In this document: piece by piece, positions 30,279 to 35,666 of the stretch
How positions within the stretch are numbered: position 1 is the stretch's first letter
Layout of the letters: each line of letters begins with the position of its first letter
NCBI GenBank assembly: GCA_963625655.1
Contig: CAVFTS010000019.1
Span: forward strand, 1-35,666
Source: F23-B02 sp963625655
GTDB taxonomy: Bacteria; Bacillota; Clostridia; Oscillospirales; Oscillospiraceae
Length of the DNA stretch: 35,666 bases
Reading direction: 5' to 3'
Notes under the pieces: model-generated
Told to the model about the DNA's origin: nothing
The model's input: only the letters and a program-made list of their open reading frames with translations
Database searches by the model: none
Translations under genes and position numbers: made by a program

Positions 30279-31100
30279 ATGATTGAAAATAAAAACATCG
30301 TACTTACGGGAGCGTCCAGCGGCATAGGACTTGAGGTGCTCAAGCTCCTGCAAAAGGGCTGCGGCAACAGGATACTTGCCGTGTCCCGCACCGCAAGCAA
30401 AAAGCTTTTCGACTTCGGCGAAAACGTCATCGTCTTCGACGCAGACCTTTCGACCAAGGAGGGCGTCGACTCCGTCTTTGCCAAGGCGGAGGAGCTGTTT
30501 GACAAGATAGACATTTACTATAACAATGCGGGCTTCCCCTACTACGAGCTTTACGATTACGAGGATTGGGATCGCTTAAAGGCAATATTCGACACGAACA
30601 CCCTCTCTCCGGCGTACACATATGTGAAGTATATGCACCATCTGAAGGGTCGTCCCGGTCACCTCTGCTACACCGTTTCGGCAATCGGTACCATGGCAAT
30701 GCCGGGCTATGCGCTGTACTCGGCGTCGAAATTCGGACTTCAGGGCTTCCAGGAGGGCATACGGCTTGAGATGCCGTCGAACATGAAGCTCACCTGCCTG
30801 TACCCGGTTGCGACCGATACCAACTTCTTCAAGGTCGCAGCGGACGGAGTGCAGTTTGAAAAGCCCTTCCCCGTACAGCGCCCCACGGTCGTTGCGATGA
30901 AGATGGTGAAGGGCATGGAAAAGGGCAAAAAGAAGGTCTCGCCCTGCCCGCTGTTTGCGCTCGGCAAGGTGCTTATGACGATATGTCCGCCCGTGCGCAC
31001 GGTGTATTGGAAGCTTGAGCAGGCAAAGCTCCGCCGCTTCGTTGCGAAGCTCAACCGCCTCCAAGCGGAAAAATCGGTTAAGGAAGAAGCTGTCGTGTAA
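30279..31100 (+). CDS. Short-chain dehydrogenase/reductase
   Basis: 273 residues. NAD(P)-dependent oxidoreductase of the classical SDR type: TGASSGIG (about 10-17), NNAG (about 86-89), catalytic Ser in YTVSAIG, YSASK (about 147-151). A basic C-terminal extension with a hydrophobic stretch (about 215-260) could associate with membrane. It lies 15 bp after the flavin enzyme with a TAAGGAG SD. Together the pair could reduce a C=C and a C=O of the same substrate (a fatty acyl, bile acid, steroid or xenobiotic enone), an inference from context only. Confidence 0.92.
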   Translation: MIENKNIVLTGASSGIGLEVLKLLQKGCGNRILAVSRTASKKLFDFGENVIVFDADLSTKEGVDSVFAKAEELFDKIDIYYNNAGFPYYELYDYEDWDRLKAIFDTNTLSPAYTYVKYMHHLKGRPGHLCYTVSAIGTMAMPGYALYSASKFGLQGFQEGIRLEMPSNMKLTCLYPVATDTNFFKVAADGVQFEKPFPVQRPTVVAMKMVKGMEKGKKKVSPCPLFALGKVLMTICPPVRTVYWKLEQAKLRRFVAKLNRLQAEKSVKEEAVV

Positions 31101-31114
31101 GGCGGCAAACACTG

Positions 31115-31146
31115 AGAAGTCCCGACTATTCATCGGGACTTCTTTG
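31115..31146 (+). terminator. Terminator after SDR
   Basis: 11-bp stem AGAAGTCCCGA / TCGGGACTTCT (31115-31125 with 31133-31143) followed by a short T run. Confidence 0.75.
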
Positions 31147-31198
31147 CGTTTCGGGCCTACACCGATCCGTCTCACGGCGGTGTAAAACAAGCTCCGGT

Positions 31199-31239
31199 CT
31201 CACGGCTCTGCACCTCCCTCGAAGGTGCAGAGCCGTGAG
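31199..31239. repeat. 17-bp perfect inverted repeat
   Basis: CTCACGGCTCTGCACCT (31199-31215) with its exact complement at 31223-31239 and a 7-nt loop. No T run follows, so it is not a standard terminator. A partial copy of its left edge (GTCTCACGG) occurs at 31169-31177. Confidence 0.7.
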
Positions 31240-31245
31240 TAAAGC

Positions 31246-31275
31246 AAAAAGCCCCGCCGAGAAGCGGAGCTTTTT
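31246..31275. terminator. Bidirectional terminator in SDR-transketolase gap
   Basis: AAAAAGCCCCGC / GCGGAGCTTTTT stem (one mismatch) with A and T runs on both sides. There is no gene it clearly belongs to, apart from backing up the SDR terminator. Confidence 0.7.
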
Positions 31276-31327
31276 GCCGAAAATAAAGATAAAGAAAAAC
31301 AGAAAGAAAAAAATCTGCACAACTATG

Positions 31328-31357
31328 GTTAGTTAATTAACTAACGTAGCATATAAT
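31328..31357 (+). promoter_or_regulatory. 18-bp perfect palindrome next to a TATAAT box
   Basis: GTTAGTTAATTAACTAAC (31328-31345) is a perfect palindrome of a kind bound by dimeric MarR-like regulators. TATAAT lies at 31352-31357, and the sequence 17 bp upstream, TTAGTT, falls inside the palindrome. The RNA would start about 205 nt before the transketolase gene. Confidence 0.5.
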
Positions 31358-31504
31358 AGCACCGTTTTTTGATTTTGTAAAGAGCTTTTCAAAAACTTTT
31401 GCCGAGTTTTAAAAAATCTGCGCCGCACAAAAGCGCATTACGGCAAAACCGCTGCCGCTTGCGCAAAAATTAAAAGCTTTTTGCCGAACCGAAAGCGTCG
31501 CCGA

Positions 31505-31533
31505 TTGACTTTGTGCGGCGATTGTTTTATATT
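31505..31533 (+). promoter_or_regulatory. Promoter of transketolase operon
   Basis: TTGACT (31505-31510), 17-bp spacer, TATATT (31528-31533). The leader is about 30 nt and includes the CGGAGGA ribosome binding site. The stretch 31360-31500 upstream shows nothing I can name. Confidence 0.7.
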
Positions 31534-31569
31534 AAAATTGTAATAATATCTACTCGGAGGATAATTAAC

Positions 31570-32403
31570 ATGGCCTTGACTGCCGAACGCATTGCCGAAC
31601 TCAACGAGCTTTGCCGCCGCTTCAGGATAGACGTGCTGACCGCCATTCACGGCGCTCAGTCCGGTCACCCCGGCGGCTCCCTTTCCGTCTGCGAGATACT
31701 GACCTATCTCTATCAGGAGCATATGAATCTGAGCTCCGAGAACCCCACAGACCCCGACCGTGACCGCCTTGTGCTTTCGAAGGGTCACGCCGCCCCGATG
31801 CTGTACCGCAACCTTGCGGAGAAGGGCTTTTTCCCCGTCGAGAGGATGAGCACTCTGCGCCGCATGGGAGGTCTTGCGGGACACCCCAATCTCCACTGCC
31901 CCGGCGTCGAAATGCCCGGAGGCCCGCTCGGACAGGGCTTCCCCGCCGCACAGGGCATGGCAATGGCGCTGAAGCTGAGCGCCTCCCCCGCAAAGGTCTA
32001 CGCCATACTCGGCGACGGAGAGCTGAACGAGGGCGTCATCTGGGAGACCGCAATGAGCGCCGCAAAGTTTAAGCTCGATAACCTTATCGCCGTCGTGGAC
32101 TACAACAAGGTACAGCTCGACGGCACGACCGACGAGATAATGCCGCTGGGCGACCTTGCCGCAAAGTGGGAGAGCTTCGGCTGGACGGTGCTTGAATGCG
32201 ACGGCCACGACATTGAAGCGCTGGACTTCTGCATAAGCGTCGCAGACGGCGCCGTGGGCGCACCCACGGTCGTCATCGCAAACACCGTAAAGGGCAAAGG
32301 CGTCTCCTTCATGGAGGGCAAAAACACCTGGCACGGCAAGGCGATAGACGACGAGAGCTTTAAAATTGCAATGGAAGAGCTGGGAGGTAGTGTAAATGGC
32401 TAA
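31570..32403 (+). CDS. Transketolase, N-terminal subunit
   Basis: 277 residues. Carries the thiamine-diphosphate binding half of a split transketolase (non-oxidative pentose phosphate pathway): GHPGGSLS (about 30-37), GHAAPMLY, and the ThDP motif GDGELNEG...N. The start at ATG 31570 follows CGGAGGA. It overlaps its partner subunit by 8 bp, ensuring equal synthesis. Split transketolases of this kind are usual in Clostridia. Confidence 0.96.
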   Translation: MALTAERIAELNELCRRFRIDVLTAIHGAQSGHPGGSLSVCEILTYLYQEHMNLSSENPTDPDRDRLVLSKGHAAPMLYRNLAEKGFFPVERMSTLRRMGGLAGHPNLHCPGVEMPGGPLGQGFPAAQGMAMALKLSASPAKVYAILGDGELNEGVIWETAMSAAKFKLDNLIAVVDYNKVQLDGTTDEIMPLGDLAAKWESFGWTVLECDGHDIEALDFCISVADGAVGAPTVVIANTVKGKGVSFMEGKNTWHGKAIDDESFKIAMEELGGSVNG

Positions 32404-33331
32404 GGCGATAAGAGAGGTTTACGGCACCGTGCTTGCGGAGCTTGGAAACGACAACGAGAACATCGTCGTACTCGACGCAGACCTTTCCGGCTCCACAAAA
32501 AGCGCCATCTTCAGAAAGGCGCACCCCGACAGATTCTTCAACATGGGCATCGCCGAGCAGAACATGGTCGCCACGGCTGCGGGTATGTCCACCGTCGGCA
32601 AGATACCCTTCGTGAACACCTTCACTGTGTTTCTGACCTCGCTCGGTCTCATCTCCGCAAGAGATCAGATCTGCTACGCAAACCTGAACGTCAAGTTCGG
32701 CGGAGCCTACTGCGGCATGAGCGACGCTCTCGACGGCGCAAGCCATCATGCGACCGAGGACATCGCCGTTATGCGTGCGCTGCCGAATATGCGTGTCATC
32801 GTTCCGTCCGACGCAAATTCCACCCGCTGGGCGACGAAGTTTGCCGCCGAGACCTACGGCCCCTTCTACCTGCGTCTGAGCCGTGACGTGTACCCCGACC
32901 TCTACGCCGAGGATGCGGGCTTTGAGCTTGGCAAGGGTGCGGTCGTCCGTGAGGGCAGCGATCTTACGGTCATCGCCTGCGGCATCATGGTACACAAGGC
33001 GATCGAGGCGGCAGAGCTTCTTGAAAAGAAGGGCGTTTCCGTCCGTGTCGTCGATATGTATTCGATAAAGCCCATCGACGCCGAGCTTATCGTGCGCTGC
33101 GCCCGTGAGACGGGAGCCATAGTCTGTGCCGAGGAGCATAACGTGTTCGGCGGTCTCGGCTCTGCCGTTGCCGAGGTGCTGGCACACAACGCCTGCGGCG
33201 TTCCCACGGAGTTTGTCGGAATACAGGACGTGTTTACGGAGTCCGCTCCCTACGGCGAGCTGCTGCACAAGTACGGACTCGATGCCGAGGCGGTCTGCGC
33301 CGCCGCAGAAAAGGCGTTGGCGAGAAAGTGA
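32396..33331 (+). CDS. Transketolase, C-terminal subunit
   Basis: 311 residues. Pyrimidine-binding and C-terminal domains of the split transketolase; completes the active site at the heterodimer interface. Landmarks: DADLSGST, the catalytic-Glu region MGIAEQNMVATAAGM (about 51-65), THH-type region ASHHATEDIAVMR (about 117-129), and the C-terminal domain with EEHNVFGGLGSAVAE. The SD GGGAGGT lies inside the preceding gene. Confidence 0.96.
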   Translation: MAKAIREVYGTVLAELGNDNENIVVLDADLSGSTKSAIFRKAHPDRFFNMGIAEQNMVATAAGMSTVGKIPFVNTFTVFLTSLGLISARDQICYANLNVKFGGAYCGMSDALDGASHHATEDIAVMRALPNMRVIVPSDANSTRWATKFAAETYGPFYLRLSRDVYPDLYAEDAGFELGKGAVVREGSDLTVIACGIMVHKAIEAAELLEKKGVSVRVVDMYSIKPIDAELIVRCARETGAIVCAEEHNVFGGLGSAVAEVLAHNACGVPTEFVGIQDVFTESAPYGELLHKYGLDAEAVCAAAEKALARK

Positions 33332-33357
33332 TCCGCCAAGCGGAAACGGAGAGTTTT

Positions 33358-34446
33358 ATGAAAAAATTCTTTTCGCCCGGCAGAACCGAGCTTGCGGGCA
33401 ATCACACCGACCATCAGAAGGGGCGCATCCTCGCCTCGGCGGTGGACAAGGGACTGCACGCTGCGGTGACGCCGAATTATGAGAACATCGTCAGAATAAA
33501 ATCCGAGGGCTTCCCCGACATCGAGGTGAAGCTCACGGATCTTGACGTGCATCCGGAGGAGTTCGGCTCCTCCAAGGCGCTGGTTCGGGGCGTCGCCTGT
33601 GCGATATTTGACCTGAGCGCAAGCTTCGGCGGCTTTGACGCCGTCATAAGCAGCACGCTTTCCTCCGGATCGGGACTCAGCTCCTCTGCTGCGTACTCGG
33701 TGCTTATCGCAAGGATATTCAACGAGCTGTTCAACAACGGAGAGCTGGAGCCGGTCGCAATCGCAAGAGTGGCGCAGCAGGCGGAGAACCTGCACTTCGG
33801 CAAGCCCTGCGGACTTATGGATCAGCTTGCCTGCGCACTCGGCAGGGCGGTCTACGTCGATTTTCTTACGAACGAGATAGTCCCCGTGAATGCGGACTTT
33901 TCCCGCATGGGGCTGACGCTGTGTCTCACCGACACCGGCGGCAGTCATGCCGGACTTGACACCTCGTATGCACGCATCCCGGCGGATATGCGCCTTGTGG
34001 CGAGCTTCTTCGGCAAGGAGCTGCTCGGCGAGGTCAATCCCGAAGAATTCCGCTCCCGCCGTTGGGATACGGCGGATCGTCCCGTGCGCCGTGCAAAGCA
34101 CTTTTTCGACGAGAACGACCGTGTTCCCGCCATGCGTGACGCTCTCATCTCCGGAAACGGCGAGGAGTATATGCGGCTGATGAACGAGTCGGGCAGATCG
34201 TCGGAGCGCTACCTCAACAACATCGTCACCAGTGCGACCAACGACCGCAAGCTCGAACGAGGACTTGAGCTGTCCGAAAGGCTGCTGCGGGGCAAGGGCG
34301 CATGGCGTGTACACGGCGGCGGCTTTGCCGGCTGCGTGCAGTCGCTCATGCCGACGGATTACTTCCCCGTCTACAAGGCGGAGATGGAAAAGGAATTCGG
34401 TGCGGGCAAATGCACCGAGCTGAAGCTGGGTGACAGACATGACTGA
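33358..34446 (+). CDS. Galactokinase-like GHMP sugar kinase
   Basis: 362 residues from ATG 33358 (GGAGAG SD); an in-frame GTG 30 bp upstream overlaps the transketolase end and lacks an SD. Galactokinase signature SPGRTELAGNHTDHQ (about 6-20), ATP-binding GHMP loop SSGSGLSSSAAYS (about 101-113), MDQLACALG with the presumed catalytic Asp, and motif 3 VHGGGFAGCVQ (about 321-331). The usual substrate is galactose, made into Gal-1-P for the Leloir pathway; no other gal gene is nearby, so another sugar is possible. It is likely co-transcribed with the transketolase subunits. Confidence 0.9.
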   Translation: MKKFFSPGRTELAGNHTDHQKGRILASAVDKGLHAAVTPNYENIVRIKSEGFPDIEVKLTDLDVHPEEFGSSKALVRGVACAIFDLSASFGGFDAVISSTLSSGSGLSSSAAYSVLIARIFNELFNNGELEPVAIARVAQQAENLHFGKPCGLMDQLACALGRAVYVDFLTNEIVPVNADFSRMGLTLCLTDTGGSHAGLDTSYARIPADMRLVASFFGKELLGEVNPEEFRSRRWDTADRPVRRAKHFFDENDRVPAMRDALISGNGEEYMRLMNESGRSSERYLNNIVTSATNDRKLERGLELSERLLRGKGAWRVHGGGFAGCVQSLMPTDYFPVYKAEMEKEFGAGKCTELKLGDRHD

Positions 34447-35251
34447 ATTTTTCGATAAGCTGTCGAGTATAAGACTCGGTGATCTGTCCTTCGGGCCGCT
34501 GCTGTCGGCATTGCTGATATTTGTTCTCTGCTACATAGTGATACGCTTTTTGAATAAGGCGGCGAGGAAGCTCATCGGCAAAAGCCGCATGGAGGCGAGT
34601 CTTAAAAGCTTCCTGACATCCGCAGTCAAGGCGGTGCTGTGGATAATTGCGGCGCTTATCATCGCAGACGCCCTCGGGATTCCGGTGACGAGCCTCGTGG
34701 CGCTCATAAGCGTTGTGGGACTTGCGCTGTCGCTGTCCATTCAGGGGCTTCTCGCCAACCTGTTTTCGGGCATAACCCTGCTTGCGACGAAGCCCTTCGT
34801 CGTCGGAGATTATGTCGAGCTTGGAAGCTGCGCCGGAACGGTGCGCTCCATCGGACTGTTTTACACGGTGCTGCTTACCCCGGACAACAAGGTCATAAGC
34901 GTACCTAACGGCGACGTCACCTCGGCGAAGATAGAAAATTACAGCTCCGAGGAGCTGCGGCGTGTGGATATGAGCTATGGCGCAGATTACGGCTGTACGA
35001 CCGAAAGCGTCTTTGCCGCCCTCATTGAGGCGGCGCAGTCGGACGAGAGGGTATCAAAAGACCCGGCGCCCTTCGTGGGGATAAGCGCCTACAACGCAAG
35101 CGACGTGCAATATGCCCTGCGTGTGTGGTGCAAAAGCGCCGACTACTGGGGAGTGTATTTTGCGCTCAACGAGCTTGTGCGCCAAAGCTTCGAAAGGCAC
35201 GGCATTATCATGAGCTACGAGCATCTTGAGGTGCATATCTCCGAAAAGTGA
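34439..35251 (+). CDS. Small-conductance mechanosensitive channel (MscS family)
   Basis: 270 residues from ATG 34439, which overlaps the galK-like stop by 8 bp. Three N-terminal membrane helices (about 17-40, 60-80, 85-115); the pore helix TM3 is VGLALSLSIQGLLANLFSGI, followed by the beta domain (KPFVVGDYVEL, VPNGDVTSAKIENYS) and the C-terminal alpha/beta domain. It releases solutes on hypo-osmotic shock. A GTG 9 bp upstream is in frame but the GGTGA SD favours the ATG. Confidence 0.94.
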   Translation: MTEFFDKLSSIRLGDLSFGPLLSALLIFVLCYIVIRFLNKAARKLIGKSRMEASLKSFLTSAVKAVLWIIAALIIADALGIPVTSLVALISVVGLALSLSIQGLLANLFSGITLLATKPFVVGDYVELGSCAGTVRSIGLFYTVLLTPDNKVISVPNGDVTSAKIENYSSEELRRVDMSYGADYGCTTESVFAALIEAAQSDERVSKDPAPFVGISAYNASDVQYALRVWCKSADYWGVYFALNELVRQSFERHGIIMSYEHLEVHISEK

Positions 35252-35258
35252 GTAAGAT

Positions 35259-35302
35259 AAGCCGAAAAAAGCTCCGTCGCCTGACGGAGCTTTTTTCGGC
35301 TT
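35259..35302. terminator. Bidirectional terminator between mscS and small gene
   Basis: 20-bp stem (35259-35278 with 35283-35302; core GCTCCGTC / GACGGAGC) with A6 and T6 runs. The TAA of the minus-strand small gene overlaps its end. Confidence 0.93.
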
Positions 35303-35480
35303 ATTTGTGCTTTTTTGTTTGCGGTGCAATGACCGATTTACGCTTTTTCTGCGGCAGGACGACGGGAACGTCATCTCCGAAGCCGAAGCAGGTAAAACCG
35401 TCATTAACTACGGTTGTCATCCCCTTAGAGGAAACGACCGTCGTTACTTCATCCGAGATGGGTATGGTAAAAAACGACAT
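35301..35480 (-). CDS. Small conserved-looking protein of unknown function (59 aa)
   Basis: 59 residues with a perfect SD, AGGAGG, 6-7 nt before the ATG. The N-terminal 40 residues are strand-like and rich in T and V (MSFFTIPISDEV; FTCFGFGDDVPV); the last 18 are very basic (QKKRKSVIAPQTKKHK), suggesting nucleic-acid or ribosome binding. It lies 78 nt after rplA in the same direction and ends in a terminator. I do not recognise a family. The strong SD and terminator make it a real gene in my view. Confidence 0.75.
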   Translation of the reverse strand: MSFFTIPISDEVTTVVSSKGMTTVVNDGFTCFGFGDDVPVVLPQKKRKSVIAPQTKKHK

Positions 35481-35558
35481 AATATACCTCCTGTAATTTA
35501 CAACAAAAACAACTCATAACTTACGGGGGCGTAGCCGCAGCCTGCACCGGGATGCGGA

Positions 35559-35666
35559 TTAAAGCTGCTTCTGGGCGTTGATCTTGATGCCGGGGCCCAT
35601 GGTGGAAGCGGTGACGCAGGACTTGATGTACTGGCCCTTTGCCGCTGCGGGCTTTGCCTTGATGAT
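35559..35666 (-). CDS. rplA: 50S ribosomal protein L1, C-terminal fragment (window edge)
   Basis: The last 35 residues, IIKAKPAAAKGQYIKSCV... then STMGPGIKINAQKQL, match the conserved L1 C-terminus. The gene runs off the right edge. L1 binds 23S rRNA at the L1 stalk. In most bacteria rplJ-rplL follows; here the next gene is a 59-residue unknown ORF. The 78-bp gap (35481-35558) shows no clear terminator or L10 leader. Confidence 0.93.
   Translation of the reverse strand: MIKAKPAAAKGQYIKSCVTASTMGPGIKINAQKQL

Overview
The window looks like chromosomal DNA of a spore-forming member of the Clostridia (Bacillota), probably Oscillospiraceae-like. The reasons are the GC-rich coding sequence, strong AGGAGG-type ribosome binding sites, consensus sigma-A promoters, the dpaA-dpaB spore dipicolinate synthase pair, an SLH-domain secreted protein, a split transketolase and an archaeal-type ProS. 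I see no rRNA, tRNA, CRISPR array, phage or transposase gene.

Layout. 1-5.3 kb: proS, then a thyA-dfrA-lipoprotein operon on the minus strand, then dpaAB. 5.3-11.4 kb: a minus-strand operon of an MMPL/RND exporter and a heptad-repeat membrane protein, divergent from a cation-efflux (CDF) transporter and a PAP2-family membrane protein. 11.4-13.3 kb: two lipoproteins, one an alpha/beta hydrolase. 13.4-18.9 kb: two divergent adenylate-forming (acyl-CoA synthetase-like) enzymes, one in an operon with an SGNH hydrolase carrying SLH repeats. 18.9-21.9 kb: rpsO-pnp, with structured leaders before both genes. 21.9-24.2 kb: a CofE-like ligase and another lipoprotein, separated by a hairpin-rich intergenic region. 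24.3-27.3 kb: the methionine ABC transporter operon metQ-metN-metI. 27.3-31.1 kb: a TetR regulator divergent from a flavin/Fe-S enoate-reductase-like enzyme and a short-chain dehydrogenase. 31.5-35.3 kb: split transketolase, a galactokinase-like kinase and an MscS channel. Right edge: a small protein gene behind the 3' end of rplA.

The most striking region is the methionine transporter. Its roughly 360-nt leader encodes a 37-residue peptide with the core MMMMYMCMCRMCMLC behind a good ribosome binding site. A Rho-independent terminator follows, and a competing 7-bp antiterminator pairing lies exactly where classical ribosome-stalling attenuation needs it. The first gene, metQ, is circularly permuted: the second half of canonical MetQ comes first, right after the lipobox, and the canonical first half (ending in HVEPMGLY) comes last. 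Either would be notable; together they make this the leading candidate for an undescribed system.

Other regulatory structure stands out: a possible SD-sequestering pseudoknot before rpsO, a long RNase III-type hairpin before pnp, a palindrome-bounded element between those genes, paired inverted repeats inside both promoters of the MMPL/CDF intergenic region, a near-perfect TetR operator over the tetR -10 box, and a short intergenic motif (GTTCTTTGACAGnCTGAA) that recurs five times.
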